Shown here piece by piece: positions 1 to 9,592 of a DNA stretch of 64,000 bases; the first letter of the stretch is position 1, and the number at the start of each line of letters is the position of its first letter. A program made the translations under genes and the position numbers. The notes under the pieces are model-generated. The model searched no databases, had not been told where the DNA came from, and saw nothing but the letters and a program-made list of their open reading frames with translations. The stretch is from Postechiella marina (lineage in GTDB: Bacteria; Bacteroidota; Bacteroidia; Flavobacteriales; Flavobacteriaceae), in the NCBI RefSeq assembly GCF_039538365.1, contig NZ_BAABCA010000005.1, positions 124,001 to 188,000 of the forward strand, given 5' to 3'.

Positions 1-1
1 T

Positions 2-349
2 AATAATAAAGCCATGGGAAAACCTAGAGATGCAAAGGAAGCTTTCGAAATGATTAAATCTTACAGCCAAACAACTCACGAAGTAATAACCTCGGTTTGC
101 TTTACTACTACAACCTACGAAAAAACGATACATGCCATTACTAAAGTAACCTTTAAAGCCTTAACAAATCAAGAAATTAATCATTATATACAAACAGCAA
201 AACCTTACGACAAAGCTGGAGCTTATGGTATTCAAGAATGGATTGGCCAAATAGGTGTTACTAAACTAGAAGGCTCCTATTTTAATGTTATGGGTTTACC
301 AGTGCATCTTCTATACAAAACACTAATTGATATTACCGAAAAGAAATAA
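2..349 (+). CDS. maf: Maf-family nucleotide pyrophosphatase, C-terminal part
   Basis: The reading frame is open to the left edge, so only the C-terminal ~116 residues are present and the first ATG at 14 is internal. The segment carries the Maf signatures GKPRDAKEA, then YDKAGAYGIQEW and a closing GLPV motif. Maf enzymes hydrolyse non-canonical or pyrimidine nucleoside triphosphates (dTTP/UTP type) in the cytoplasm and have been linked to septum control. The DKAGAYGIQ block contains the conserved catalytic Asp/Lys/Gln set. The gene ends about 145 bp before the next start and appears independent of it. The family is clear; substrate preference cannot be judged from the fragment. Confidence 0.9.
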   Translation, partial: NNKAMGKPRDAKEAFEMIKSYSQTTHEVITSVCFTTTTYEKTIHAITKVTFKALTNQEINHYIQTAKPYDKAGAYGIQEWIGQIGVTKLEGSYFNVMGLPVHLLYKTLIDITEKK

Positions 350-441
350 CAAATAAAAACCTTAATTAACAACAATTTTCTTAGTTTTTAAGACAAGCAC
401 AATTATAACATAACTTTATAAATAATACTTGCAATAAAGAA

Positions 442-470
442 TTGCTTGTTTTATTATCTGCGTATCTTTG
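442..470 (+). promoter_or_regulatory. Bacteroidota-type promoter for the MscS-like gene
   Basis: TTG at 442-444 and TATCTTTG at 463-470 (consensus TAnnTTTG) are 18 bp apart, a good match to the primary sigma factor consensus of Bacteroidota. The -7 box lies between an upstream in-frame ATG (446) and the ATG at 494, so translation should begin at 494. Confidence 0.6.
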
Positions 471-493
471 CATCGAACATTAATTTATATTTT

Positions 494-1009
494 ATGTTTT
501 TTCAAACTTATGTAGAAGAACTTATAGCATCAGCTTTTGTAATAAGCATAATGCTAATAATTAGAATGATAGCGCATTTAACTATAAAAAAAATAGGCCA
601 AAACAGCGGTGTTAACACAGTTCGTATTAGGTTAATTTGCAGATATGTAACTGTAACACTTACACTTATTACATTACTTATTGAAGCTTTTATTTTTGGA
701 GCAGAATTTAAGGAATTAGCAGTTGTTTTCTCTTCTATTTTTGCTGTTATTGGCATAGCTTTATTTGCTATTTGGTCTATATTAAGCAATGTAACTTCTG
801 GTATAATTTTATTCTTTTCTTTTCCTTATAAAGCAGGTGATAAAATATTAATACACGATAAAGATTTCCCCTTAAAAGGTATTATTGAAGACATTAGAGC
901 TTTTCAGTTGCATTTACGTTTAGACAATGGAGATCTAGTTACCTATCCCAATAACCTCATACTTCAAAAAGCGGTTACCTTAGTTCAAAAAGATGCTTTC
1001 GATGTATAA
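494..1009 (+). CDS. small MscS-like mechanosensitive channel domain protein
   Basis: A 171-aa protein with about three hydrophobic helices (roughly residues 10-32, 50-70 and 78-105) followed by a short beta domain (FPYKAGDKILI, then a GIIEDIRAFQLHLRLDNGD stretch and TYPNNLIL). This pattern is the pore helix and first beta domain of the MscS family, which opens under membrane tension to release solutes. It lacks the larger C-terminal cage of E. coli MscS, so it is a minimal form, common in flavobacteria. Start 494 is chosen over 446 because the promoter -7 box overlaps the longer version. Monocistronic in appearance. Confidence 0.75.
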   Translation: MFFQTYVEELIASAFVISIMLIIRMIAHLTIKKIGQNSGVNTVRIRLICRYVTVTLTLITLLIEAFIFGAEFKELAVVFSSIFAVIGIALFAIWSILSNVTSGIILFFSFPYKAGDKILIHDKDFPLKGIIEDIRAFQLHLRLDNGDLVTYPNNLILQKAVTLVQKDAFDV

Positions 1010-1098
1010 GTATTAAGCATACGTTAAAGAAAGATTAAAACGGGTTTATAAGCCTGTTTTCTTTTATATATTTGGTTTTTATCAAACCAAAATAACTT

Positions 1099-3621
1099 AT
1101 GCAACATCGATTTTTTGTAGGGCTTTTATCTTTATTTTTATACACTTCGTTACAAGCGCAAAAACCTAAAACACCTTCATCCTCAAAAATATACGAGTCG
1201 GTTCAAAAACTTAATTTTTTAGGCTCTGTATTATATTTAGCAGCACATCCAGACGACGAAAATACACGATTAATATCTTACATGGCTAACCAAGTAAAAG
1301 CCAGAACTGCTTATTTATCGTTAACACGAGGCGATGGTGGTCAAAATTTAATTGGTCCAGAAATAAGAGAACTTTTAGGCGTTATTAGAACACAAGAATT
1401 ATTAGCTGCGAGACGTGTTGATGGTGGCGAACAAATTTTTACACGAGCAAACGATTTTGGATATTCTAAACACCCAGACGAAACCCTTGATATTTGGAAT
1501 AAAAACGAAGTTTTAAGCGATGTAGTTTTGGCTATTAGAACTTTTAGACCCGATATTATTATAAACAGGTTTGACCACAGAACACCAGGTACAACGCACG
1601 GACACCATACAACTTCTGCCATGCTAGGTGTAGAAGCCTTCGATTTGGCAAACGACAAAAACGCCTACCCAGATCAATTAAAAAAGAATAAAATATGGCA
1701 ACCACAACGTATATTTTTTAATACAAATTGGTGGTTTTATGGTAGCCAAGAAAACTTTGACAAAGCAGATAAAAGCAATATGACAACCTTAGATATTGGT
1801 GTCTATTATCCACTTAAAGGCCTATCGAATAACGAAGTTGCTGCCATGGCTAGTAGCCAACATTTATGCCAAGGTTTTGGACGCCTATCGCAACGTGGTT
1901 CGCAAAAAGAATATGTAGAACTATTAAAAGGAAAGCCTTTAGAAAATAAAGAGAATATATTTTCTGGTATAAACACTACTTGGAGTCGTATTGCGGGAGG
2001 AAAAGCCATTGGAGATATTTTGTATAAAGTAGAAAACAATTTCGACTTTAAAAATCCTTCAAATCATTTAAATGATTTATTAAAAGCATACAAACTTCTC
2101 CAAAATATTAAAGACAACCATTGGAAAACTCAAAAAAGTAAAGAACTCCTTTCTATTATAGAAATGTGTGTTGGTTTATATATAGAAGCTTCTGCCGAAA
2201 CCAATTGGGCAACGCAAAACGAAACCATTCAACTAGATATCGAAGTTTTAAACAGAAGCAACCAAGACATCCGCTTAGAGAGCATAAATAATACAGAAGG
2301 CTTAAATATTTCAAAACAAATTAACCTTAAAGAAAACACTAAATACACATTTAAAGAAAAACTTACAGTAAAGAGTAACCAAAAACCAACAACACCTTAT
2401 TGGCTTGACGAAAAAGGCACATTAGGTATGTATAAAGCTAATAAAAACTTAATAGGTTTACCAGAAACCCCTCGTATTTTAAATATCCATTTTAATCTAT
2501 TAATAAACAAAACTCCTATAACTATTACAAAACCAGTTGTACAGCGTTTTTCTAAACCCGATAAAGGCGAATTATATCGTCCTTTCGAAATTATACCTGA
2601 AGTATCAGCTAAAATAACAGAGAAAGTAATTATTCTAGAAAATAACAAACAACGCGATGTTACTTTAGTTTTAAAAGCTGGTAGAGACAATTTAGAAGGT
2701 TATGCCGAAATATGCTACCCAAACAACTGGAAGGTTTTCCCTGCTAAACAAAAAGTATCCATTAAAAATAAAGGCGAAGAACAAGTACTAGTATTTACCA
2801 TTGTACCTCCTACTACGCAAAGCGAAGGCTACATAACTCCCATTGTTACTATAGGCGAAAATAAACACTCTAAAGAGCTTATTAAAATAGAATATGACCA
2901 CATACCTATGCAAACCGTTTTACTACCAAGTGAAACCAAAATTGTGCGTTTAGATATAAAAAAAAGAGGAGAAAACATAGCTTATATTCAAGGAGCAGGT
3001 GATGTTGTTCCAGAAAGTTTACAGCAAATAGGATACAATGTAAGAATACTTAAACCAGAAGAAATTAATGCAGAAACACTAAGTATTTTTGATGCAGTTG
3101 TTGTTGGTATTAGAGCTTATAACACCATTGAAGATTTAAAATTTAAACAACAACAATTATTTAATTTTGTAGCTGAAGGCGGAAATATGATTGTACAATA
3201 CAATACCAATCATAGATTAAAAATAGACCAATTAGCCCCTTATAAATTAAAATTATCGAGAGATCGCGTTACAGATGAAAATGCCGAAGTTCGTTTTTTA
3301 AATCCGCAACACGAACTTTTAAACTTTCCGAATAAAATAACACAAAACGATTTTAAAGGCTGGACGCAAGAACGCGGTTTGTATTTTCCTAACGAATGGG
3401 GCAAAGAGTTTACACCCATATTGTCTATGCACGATAAAAACGAATCTGCTAAAAACGGAAGTTTACTTGTTGCTAAACACGGTAAAGGCTATTACATTTA
3501 CACCGGACTAAGTTTTTTTAGAGAGTTTCCTGCAGGAGTTTCTGGAGCTTATAGGTTATTTGCCAATATGTTATCCATAGGCAAAGATAAAATAAAAACA
3601 GAAGCAACCTTAAAAAACTAA
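1099..3621 (+). CDS. secreted PIG-L family deacetylase with C-terminal amidotransferase-like domain
   Basis: An 840-aa protein with a signal peptide (MQHRFFVGLLSLFLYTSLQA, cleavage near 20). Residues ~45-270 form a LmbE/PIG-L zinc de-N-acetylase: AHPDDE at 49-54 gives the metal ligands and catalytic Asp, with RGDGGQN and a downstream THGHH zinc histidine motif. The middle is beta-rich (NEW3/CARDB-like). The C terminus (~620-830) resembles a ThuA/glutamine-amidotransferase-like fold (DAVVVGIRAYNT, AEGGNMIVQYNT). The family removes N-acetyl groups from amino sugars or glycoconjugates; here it would act in the periplasm. It heads a cluster with a tiny membrane peptide, an SSS symporter and a Gfo/Idh oxidoreductase, suggesting uptake and catabolism of an N-acetylated or modified sugar. 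Substrate unknown. Confidence 0.85.
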   Translation: MQHRFFVGLLSLFLYTSLQAQKPKTPSSSKIYESVQKLNFLGSVLYLAAHPDDENTRLISYMANQVKARTAYLSLTRGDGGQNLIGPEIRELLGVIRTQELLAARRVDGGEQIFTRANDFGYSKHPDETLDIWNKNEVLSDVVLAIRTFRPDIIINRFDHRTPGTTHGHHTTSAMLGVEAFDLANDKNAYPDQLKKNKIWQPQRIFFNTNWWFYGSQENFDKADKSNMTTLDIGVYYPLKGLSNNEVAAMASSQHLCQGFGRLSQRGSQKEYVELLKGKPLENKENIFSGINTTWSRIAGGKAIGDILYKVENNFDFKNPSNHLNDLLKAYKLLQNIKDNHWKTQKSKELLSIIEMCVGLYIEASAETNWATQNETIQLDIEVLNRSNQDIRLESINNTEGLNISKQINLKENTKYTFKEKLTVKSNQKPTTPYWLDEKGTLGMYKANKNLIGLPETPRILNIHFNLLINKTPITITKPVVQRFSKPDKGELYRPFEIIPEVSAKITEKVIILENNKQRDVTLVLKAGRDNLEGYAEICYPNNWKVFPAKQKVSIKNKGEEQVLVFTIVPPTTQSEGYITPIVTIGENKHSKELIKIEYDHIPMQTVLLPSETKIVRLDIKKRGENIAYIQGAGDVVPESLQQIGYNVRILKPEEINAETLSIFDAVVVGIRAYNTIEDLKFKQQQLFNFVAEGGNMIVQYNTNHRLKIDQLAPYKLKLSRDRVTDENAEVRFLNPQHELLNFPNKITQNDFKGWTQERGLYFPNEWGKEFTPILSMHDKNESAKNGSLLVAKHGKGYYIYTGLSFFREFPAGVSGAYRLFANMLSIGKDKIKTEATLKN

Positions 3622-3625
3622 ACAG

Positions 3626-3730
3626 ATGAAAACCAACAAGAAGTACAAATGGAACCCTATGTATACGTTAGTATTAATTGCTAATGCTGTTTACATGATT
3701 GCTTTTTATTTTATAACAAAAGCCTTTTAA
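3626..3730 (+). CDS. 34-aa single-pass membrane peptide
   Basis: A short ORF sits exactly between the deacetylase stop (3621) and the symporter start (3734), leaving only 3-4 bp on each side. It encodes 34 residues: a basic N terminus (MKTNKKYKWNP) and one hydrophobic helix (YTLVLIANAVYMIAFYFIT). The tight fit, the membrane character and the positive-inside N terminus argue for a real gene, perhaps a small subunit or assembly factor of the symporter that follows. I do not recognise a named family. It could be tested by conservation of the peptide between the same two flanking genes in related genomes. Confidence 0.65.
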   Translation: MKTNKKYKWNPMYTLVLIANAVYMIAFYFITKAF

Positions 3731-3733
3731 AAC

Positions 3734-5446
3734 ATGCAAACTTTACAATGGATAGATTGGACTGTTTTAGCTATTACTCTACTTGCTATTGTAGGCTATG
3801 GCACTTGGCAAACAAGAGGCAGTAAAAATGTAAAAGACTACTTAAAAGGAGGTAGCAACTCTAAATGGTGGACTATTGGTGTTTCTGTAATGGCAACTCA
3901 AGCTAGTGCCATTACCTTTTTATCTACACCAGGTCAAGCTTTTAACGACGGTATGGGTTTTGTTCAATTTTATTTTGGTTTACCCATTGCCATGGTTGTT
4001 ATTTGCATGGTATTTATTCCGCTTTACCATAAATTAAAAGTATATACTGCTTACGAGTTTCTAGAAAATCGTTTCGATTTAAAAACAAGAACCTTAACAG
4101 CTATTCTATTTTTAATACAACGTGGCCTAGCAGCTGGAATTACCATTTTCGCTCCTGCTATTATATTATCTGTTGTATTGGGCTGGGACTTGCTATTACT
4201 AAATATTTTTATAGGTGTATTAGTTATAATTTACACTGTTTCTGGAGGCACACGAGCAGTAAATGTAACGCAAAAACACCAAATGGTTGTTATTTTTATT
4301 GGCATGTTAATTGCTTTCTTTTTAATAGTTAGCAAACTCCCTCAAGACATTACGTTTTCCAAAGCATTAAACATTGCTGGGGCTAGTGGCAAAATGGAAA
4401 TTTTAGATTTCTCTTTCGACTTAAATAACCGTTATACTTTTTGGAGCGGTATAATTGGAGGTACTTTTTTAATGCTATCTTATTTTGGTACAGACCAAAG
4501 TCAAGTACAACGCTACTTATCGGGTAAATCTATTAAAGAAATGCAATTAGGTTTAATTTTTAATGGCTTATTAAAAATACCCATGCAATTTTTTATTTTA
4601 TTTATTGGCGTCATGGTTTTCGTGTTTTATCAATTTAATGAAGCGCCTGTTAATTTTAACCCTACAGCAACCCAAGTTGTATTAAATTCTAAATATGCAG
4701 ATCAATATAAAACGCTTCAAGACGAACAAAAAGCGATATTTAACGACAAGCAAGCTTTAATAAAATCTTTTATAAAATCGAGCACACCCGAAGCTTCAAA
4801 ATATATTGCTTTGGCAAATGAAGCTAACGACGACCTTAGAGACGAAGCTAAAAAATTGATTAAAAAAGCTGCTGACGAGAATAATATAAAAGTAGAAAGT
4901 AATGATAAAGACTATGTTTTTATTCACTTTATATTAAACAATTTACCACGAGGATTAATAGGCCTTTTATTAGCAGTAATTTTAAGCGCAGCAATGTCTA
5001 GCACTGCAAGCGAATTAAACGCACTAGGATCTACCACAACTATAGATTTGTACAAAAGAAACACTAGCAAAAAAACTGAAGAGTCTATGGTAAAAGCTTC
5101 AAAATGGTTCACTTTTGCTTGGGGTATAATTGCTATTTGTGTTGCTTGTATTGCAAATTTAGCCGAAAACCTAATACAACTTGTTAATATTATTGGATCT
5201 ATATTTTATGGTAATGTATTAGGTATATTTCTACTTGCATTCTTTTTTAAACATGTAAAAGGTAATGCTGTTTTTATTGGCGCATTAATTACACAAGTTA
5301 TTGTTATAGCTCTATTTCTTTTAAACCAATACGAATGGATTAACCTGCCTTTTTTGTGGTTAAATTTTGTTGGCTGTGCCATTGTAATATCTATAGCCTT
5401 AATTCTTCAAACGTTATTTAAAAATGATAAAACAATCGCGGCCTAA
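3734..5446 (+). CDS. sodium:solute symporter (SSS family)
   Basis: A 570-aa polytopic inner-membrane protein with about 13-14 hydrophobic helices. The start (VLAITLLAIVGYGTWQTRGSKNVKDYLKGG) and the core (MATQASAITFLSTPGQAF, TDQSQVQRYLSGKS) match the solute:Na+ symporter family, with the AITFLSTPG stretch near the TM2 Na+ site. A hydrophilic insert of about 70 residues (~325-395) separates two helices and is typical of the larger bacteroidetal branch. SSS members import sugars, sialic acid, amino acids or vitamins using the sodium gradient. The downstream gene overlaps its 3' end by 23 bp, so the two are translationally coupled. The substrate is probably the product of the upstream deacetylase pathway, by inference only. 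Confidence 0.9.
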   Translation: MQTLQWIDWTVLAITLLAIVGYGTWQTRGSKNVKDYLKGGSNSKWWTIGVSVMATQASAITFLSTPGQAFNDGMGFVQFYFGLPIAMVVICMVFIPLYHKLKVYTAYEFLENRFDLKTRTLTAILFLIQRGLAAGITIFAPAIILSVVLGWDLLLLNIFIGVLVIIYTVSGGTRAVNVTQKHQMVVIFIGMLIAFFLIVSKLPQDITFSKALNIAGASGKMEILDFSFDLNNRYTFWSGIIGGTFLMLSYFGTDQSQVQRYLSGKSIKEMQLGLIFNGLLKIPMQFFILFIGVMVFVFYQFNEAPVNFNPTATQVVLNSKYADQYKTLQDEQKAIFNDKQALIKSFIKSSTPEASKYIALANEANDDLRDEAKKLIKKAADENNIKVESNDKDYVFIHFILNNLPRGLIGLLLAVILSAAMSSTASELNALGSTTTIDLYKRNTSKKTEESMVKASKWFTFAWGIIAICVACIANLAENLIQLVNIIGSIFYGNVLGIFLLAFFFKHVKGNAVFIGALITQVIVIALFLLNQYEWINLPFLWLNFVGCAIVISIALILQTLFKNDKTIAA

Positions 5447-6413
5447 AACCATAAATTGGGGCATAATTGGCCTTGGAAATATTGCTCATAAATTTGCTTC
5501 AGATTTATTAACCATAAACGGAGCTAACCTTTATGCAGTAGCATCAAGATCGCAAACAAAATCTAATGATTTTGGCTCAAAATACAAAGCAAATAAAGCA
5601 TACAATAGTTACGAAGCTTTAGCGAAAGACCCAAATATAGATGCAGTTTATATTGCAACGCCACATGCTCTACACAAAGCAAACACTTTATTATGTCTGG
5701 AACATGGTATAGCTGTTTTATGCGAAAAACCATTTGCAATGCACACTGGAGAAGTTGATGAAATGATTAACAAAGCCAAAGAAAAAAACGTTTTATTAAT
5801 GGAAGCGCTTTGGACATATTTTTTGCCTCATTATCAATTTGTATTATCAAAATTAAAAGATAAAACTTATGGTGAAATTTTAAAACTAGAAGCCGATTTT
5901 GGTTTTTACAGAGCGTTTGACGATTCGTCTAGATTGTTTAATAAATCGCTTGGCGGTGGTAGTCTTTTAGATATTGGCATATACCCTATTTTTACAGCTT
6001 TGTCTACTTTGAACAATCCAGAAACAATAGAAGCAAATGCAACCATTTTTGATAACGGAGCAGATTCGTCTTGCCAAATGCATTTTAAATACAAAAATGG
6101 AGCTGTTGCTCATTTAAAAAGCACATTACTAGAAGACACGCCTACCGAAGCTATTTTTTATTGTGAAAGAGGGACAATAAAAATAAACACCCGTTTTCAT
6201 GCACCATCTACAGTAACTATTTTTGCTGATAAAAAGGAAGAAAACTTTAAATTTCCAAACCAAGTAAACGGTTACAAATACGAAGCCATTCATTTTAATA
6301 ACCTCATACGAGAAGGAAAAACTGAAAGCGATATAATGACTTTTAATTTTAGTAAACAACTAATTAAAACTCTAGACAACGTAAGAAAGCTAATTAAGCT
6401 AGAATATAATTAA
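5424..6413 (+). CDS. Gfo/Idh/MocA family oxidoreductase
   Basis: A 329-aa cytoplasmic enzyme. An N-terminal Rossmann domain carries GIIGLGNIAHKFA (residues ~13-25) for NAD(P) binding, then CEKPFAMHTGEVD, the EKP motif whose Lys is catalytic in this family. The C-terminal alpha/beta domain has GGGSLLDIGIYPI, typical of the substrate side. These enzymes oxidise or reduce sugars, inositols or dihydrodiols. The gene overlaps the symporter by 23 bp and closes the cluster; a strong bidirectional terminator follows. Its partner genes suggest that it processes the imported sugar. Exact substrate not readable from the sequence. Confidence 0.88.
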   Translation: MIKQSRPKTINWGIIGLGNIAHKFASDLLTINGANLYAVASRSQTKSNDFGSKYKANKAYNSYEALAKDPNIDAVYIATPHALHKANTLLCLEHGIAVLCEKPFAMHTGEVDEMINKAKEKNVLLMEALWTYFLPHYQFVLSKLKDKTYGEILKLEADFGFYRAFDDSSRLFNKSLGGGSLLDIGIYPIFTALSTLNNPETIEANATIFDNGADSSCQMHFKYKNGAVAHLKSTLLEDTPTEAIFYCERGTIKINTRFHAPSTVTIFADKKEENFKFPNQVNGYKYEAIHFNNLIREGKTESDIMTFNFSKQLIKTLDNVRKLIKLEYN

Positions 6414-6417
6414 AACA

Positions 6418-6446
6418 AAAAACGCAACCTAAAAGGTTGCGTTTTT
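6418..6446. terminator. bidirectional intrinsic terminator
   Basis: AACGCAACCT (6421-6430) and AGGTTGCGTT (6434-6443) form a perfect 10-bp stem with a 3-nt loop, flanked by A-rich and T-rich runs on both sides. It separates the plus-strand oxidoreductase from the converging minus-strand DUF2911 gene and should work in both directions. Confidence 0.85.
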
Positions 6447-6469
6447 ACTTTAAAAGCAGAAGCTAAATA

Positions 6470-7318
6470 TTATTTAACGCCCCACTCTTTTAAAGAATCT
6501 TTATTCATTTTTACGTAATCATCATTTCCTGCTTTAATAGCTTTCTCTAACGATTTTTTAGCAGCTGCAATAGCACCTTTTTTGTCTCCTGCTTTAGCAT
6601 AAATTAAAGACTGTTGTCTTAATTGCCAAAATGGAGCCTTATCTCCAGACATGTTAATAGCTTTATCTATCCATATTTTAGCTTGATTAATATCTTTATC
6701 TGCTTGTAAATAATACATAGCAGAAGCAAAATAATCGTTAGCATCTGCACCGTTCATTACCTTTTCTATACTAGCAACAACCATTTTGTCTGTTGGCACA
6801 GTAAAATCTAAACCAACCCAAGTTTTTTCCCAAATAAACTCTAATCTTGCTCCATCATTAGAAATATTATTAATATCTATTGTAAAAGATTCTACATCAA
6901 AAGGAACCGTATGCGCATCAACCGTGGCCTTAGCTGCAACATATTTAGCATCGAATTCTTTAGGTGTTCCAGAAGTTTTTCCTTCATTATAAAAAACAAC
7001 ATCCCAAGTTTTTGCATTAGGAACTGTAAAAATAGAATAAGAACCAGCCTCTAAAGTCTGCCCGCTAACCACAACATCTGTGCTAAACGTAATTTTAGTT
7101 CTTGCGTTTGCTCCTGTTCTCCATATTTTACCATAAGGTACCAAATTACCAAAAACAGTTCTACCTTTTACACCCGGTCTAGAATACTCTAAAGTAATAT
7201 CTGTTAATCCTACTTTTTGTTCCAATTTAGAAAACGGACTTGGAGCAGGAGTTTTTACTTGTGCATTTACCGATAAACACAGGGTAAATACCATTAAAAT
7301 TGACACTAATTTTTTCAT
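6470..7318 (-). CDS. exported DUF2911 domain protein with TPR-like C terminus
   Basis: A 282-aa protein with a signal peptide (MKKLVSILMVFTLCLSVNA, cut near 19). Residues ~25-165 are the DUF2911 domain, recognisable from RPGVKGRTVFGNLVPYGKIW, WRTGANARTKITF and AGSYSIFTVP. The C-terminal ~90 residues are alpha-helical and repeat-like (YYLQADKDINQAKIWIDKAI, AKAGDKKGAIAAAKKSLEKA), consistent with two TPR-type hairpins. DUF2911 proteins are common periplasmic or outer-membrane-facing proteins of Bacteroidota with no established activity. The gene is alone on its strand, convergent with the sugar cluster. Product class is clear; function unknown. Confidence 0.85.
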   Translation of the reverse strand: MKKLVSILMVFTLCLSVNAQVKTPAPSPFSKLEQKVGLTDITLEYSRPGVKGRTVFGNLVPYGKIWRTGANARTKITFSTDVVVSGQTLEAGSYSIFTVPNAKTWDVVFYNEGKTSGTPKEFDAKYVAAKATVDAHTVPFDVESFTIDINNISNDGARLEFIWEKTWVGLDFTVPTDKMVVASIEKVMNGADANDYFASAMYYLQADKDINQAKIWIDKAINMSGDKAPFWQLRQQSLIYAKAGDKKGAIAAAKKSLEKAIKAGNDDYVKMNKDSLKEWGVK

Positions 7319-7590
7319 CTTTTTTATATAATTTTTAGTTAATTATTTAGAAGCTAAATTTAAACAATCCTAAACCCATTATTGTTAACAAAAGCTTAAA
7401 TAAAGCTTTAAAGCTACTGAGCAAAAGAGTTTTTCTAATTATAGTAGTAAACACCATAATATCCTTATAAACAAAACAATAAGCTTTTATCGAGTATAAC
7501 ATATAGAGAGAATGAATACAAATCAATTTTGTTTAACTATTTTAAATATTAATTAAACAAAATTTACTACCTTTACATAAAATAAAGATT

Positions 7591-8247
7591 ATGACTCAGG
7601 AAAGCACTATTACCAAAATCGAAATAATAACATTATATATGGACTATGTTTTAGCAAATAGCGAGAACCCAAAAAGTGTCTACACCTTTGCTAAAACAAA
7701 TAATTTTGAAGAAACCGATTTTTATAAATTCTTTGCTTCTTTTAAAGCTATAGAAAAAAACATATTTGCTGTTTTTTTTGAAAACACTATAGCTGTATTA
7801 AATAAAAGCGAAACCTATATTAATTACGACTCAAGAAATAAACTATTAAGTTTTTACTTTACATTTTTTGAAAACCTCACTGCAAACAGAAGTTATGTTG
7901 TTTACGCCCTTAATCGCAATAAAAATAAACTAAAATCGCTTCAATCGTTATCTAGCCTAAAACATCATTTTACAAAATACATAGAACACTTAAATATTGA
8001 AATTATAGATTTTAAGGAAGATAAAATAGAAAAGTTTCAAAAAAAGGCATTGACAGAATCGGCTTGGCTACAGTTAGTTTTAACCATAAAATTTTGGATT
8101 GAAGACACATCGGCTTCTTTTGAAAAAACGGATGTTTTTATAGAAAAATCTGTTAACACATCTTTTAACGTTATAGAAACTGCACCTATTAAAAGCGTTA
8201 TTGATTTGGGCAAATTTCTCTTTAAAGAAAAATTTAAAATTAACTAA
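7591..8247 (+). CDS. TetR-family transcriptional regulator
   Basis: A 218-aa all-helical protein. Residues ~1-55 resemble a TetR helix-turn-helix (ITLYMDYVLANSENPKSVYTFAKTNNF..DFYKFFASF), followed by a long helical ligand/dimer domain. It starts an eight- or nine-gene same-strand run with only 11 bp to the kinase gene that follows, so it is probably the local regulator of the run. No ligand can be inferred. The HTH is divergent (no classic GVS turn), which lowers certainty a little; this AarF-adjacent TetR arrangement is familiar in flavobacterial genomes. Confidence 0.7.
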   Translation: MTQESTITKIEIITLYMDYVLANSENPKSVYTFAKTNNFEETDFYKFFASFKAIEKNIFAVFFENTIAVLNKSETYINYDSRNKLLSFYFTFFENLTANRSYVVYALNRNKNKLKSLQSLSSLKHHFTKYIEHLNIEIIDFKEDKIEKFQKKALTESAWLQLVLTIKFWIEDTSASFEKTDVFIEKSVNTSFNVIETAPIKSVIDLGKFLFKEKFKIN

Positions 8248-8258
8248 TACAAAGTATT

Positions 8259-9569
8259 ATGAAAACCATAGACAGTATACCTACATCCAAAATACAACGT
8301 GCAACTAAACTAGTAGCTACCGGTGCTAAAGTTGGAGTAAATTATATTAAATATTACGGAGATAAAATTGTAAACTCAGAAAACGAGGCAAAACAGCGAT
8401 TAAACAAAAATAACGCTACAGACATATACGATGGGTTAAAACAACTTAAAGGTAGTGCTTTAAAGGTTGCACAAATGCTTAGCATGGAAAAAAGCATTTT
8501 GCCACAGGCTTATGTAGAAAAATTTTCGTTATCACAATTTTCTGTTCCTCCACTGTCTCCGCCTCTAGTGCTAAAAACATTTAAAAAATATTTTGGAAAA
8601 TATCCAAACGACATATATGATACTTTTAATGCAACTTCTGTAAACGCTGCTAGTATAGGCCAAGTACATATAGCAGAAAAAGATGGAAATAAACTTGCTG
8701 TGAAAATTCAATATCCAGGAGTTGCAGAAAGTATTGCTTCAGATTTAGCCATGGTTAAACCTATAGCCATGAGTATGTTTAATATTAAAGGTAAAGACTC
8801 TGATAAATATTTTAAAGAAGTTGAAAACAAACTTATAGAAGAAACCAATTATATTTTAGAAATAAAACAAAGCAAAGAAATGGCAACAGCATGCTCGCAT
8901 GTTTCTAATTTAATTTTTCCTAAATATTACGAGCAATGGTCTTCAGAACGTATTATAACCATGGATTATATGGAAGGAGAACACCTTTCTGAGTTTACTA
9001 GCCATAACACTAATCAAAAAACAGCAAATAAACTAGGACAAGCTTTATGGGACTTTTATATGTTTCAAATTCATCAACTAAAAAAAGTACATGCAGATCC
9101 GCATCCAGGCAACTTTTTAGTATCTAAAAACAATAATTTGATAGCTCTCGATTTTGGTTGTATAAAATCTATTCCTAATGCATTTTACATCCCTTATTTT
9201 GAGTTAGCTAAATCAGAGAACATTAACAATAAATCTTATTTTGTTTCAAAATTATATGAATTAGAAATTTTGAAGCAAGAAGATAGTGAAGAAGAACTTA
9301 GTTTCTTCACCAACATGTTTCACGAAATGTTAAGTCTTTTTACTTTACCGTTTCAACAAGATAATTTTGATTTTTCTGATAAAGATTTCTTCGGTAAAAT
9401 TGCAGAATTAGGAGAACGCTATTCTAAAAGTACCGACTTAAAAAAGATGAATGGAAACCGTGGCTCTAAACACTTTATCTATATAAACAGAACCTTTTTT
9501 GGATTGTATAATTTAATGTTTGATTTAAAAGCTCAAAATATTAAAATAAATAACTACAAAAATTTATAA
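8259..9569 (+). CDS. AarF/ABC1/UbiB-type atypical kinase
   Basis: A 436-aa protein with the ADCK/UbiB kinase-like signatures: GSALKVAQMLS (66-75, a variant of the KxGQ motif), NAASIGQVH (129-137, the Ala-rich loop that replaces the glycine loop), VKIQYPGV with the ATP-binding Lys at 149, HADPHPGNF (~278-286, catalytic loop) and LDFGCIK (~296-302, metal-binding DFG). Family members support isoprenoid-lipid or quinone metabolism as ATPases. No C-terminal membrane helices are obvious, unlike E. coli UbiB. It sits between the TetR gene and an SDR-DUF2867 gene in the putative light-stress run, so a role with quinones or carotenoid-type lipids is conceivable. Confidence 0.88.
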   Translation: MKTIDSIPTSKIQRATKLVATGAKVGVNYIKYYGDKIVNSENEAKQRLNKNNATDIYDGLKQLKGSALKVAQMLSMEKSILPQAYVEKFSLSQFSVPPLSPPLVLKTFKKYFGKYPNDIYDTFNATSVNAASIGQVHIAEKDGNKLAVKIQYPGVAESIASDLAMVKPIAMSMFNIKGKDSDKYFKEVENKLIEETNYILEIKQSKEMATACSHVSNLIFPKYYEQWSSERIITMDYMEGEHLSEFTSHNTNQKTANKLGQALWDFYMFQIHQLKKVHADPHPGNFLVSKNNNLIALDFGCIKSIPNAFYIPYFELAKSENINNKSYFVSKLYELEILKQEDSEEELSFFTNMFHEMLSLFTLPFQQDNFDFSDKDFFGKIAELGERYSKSTDLKKMNGNRGSKHFIYINRTFFGLYNLMFDLKAQNIKINNYKNL

Positions 9570-9592
9570 TACAATAATCTAATCTTTAACTC

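Noticed and set aside
446..493. Upstream ATG extending the MscS-like gene by 16 residues
   Set aside because: The TATCTTTG -7 promoter box lies inside this stretch, so the transcript starts after it.
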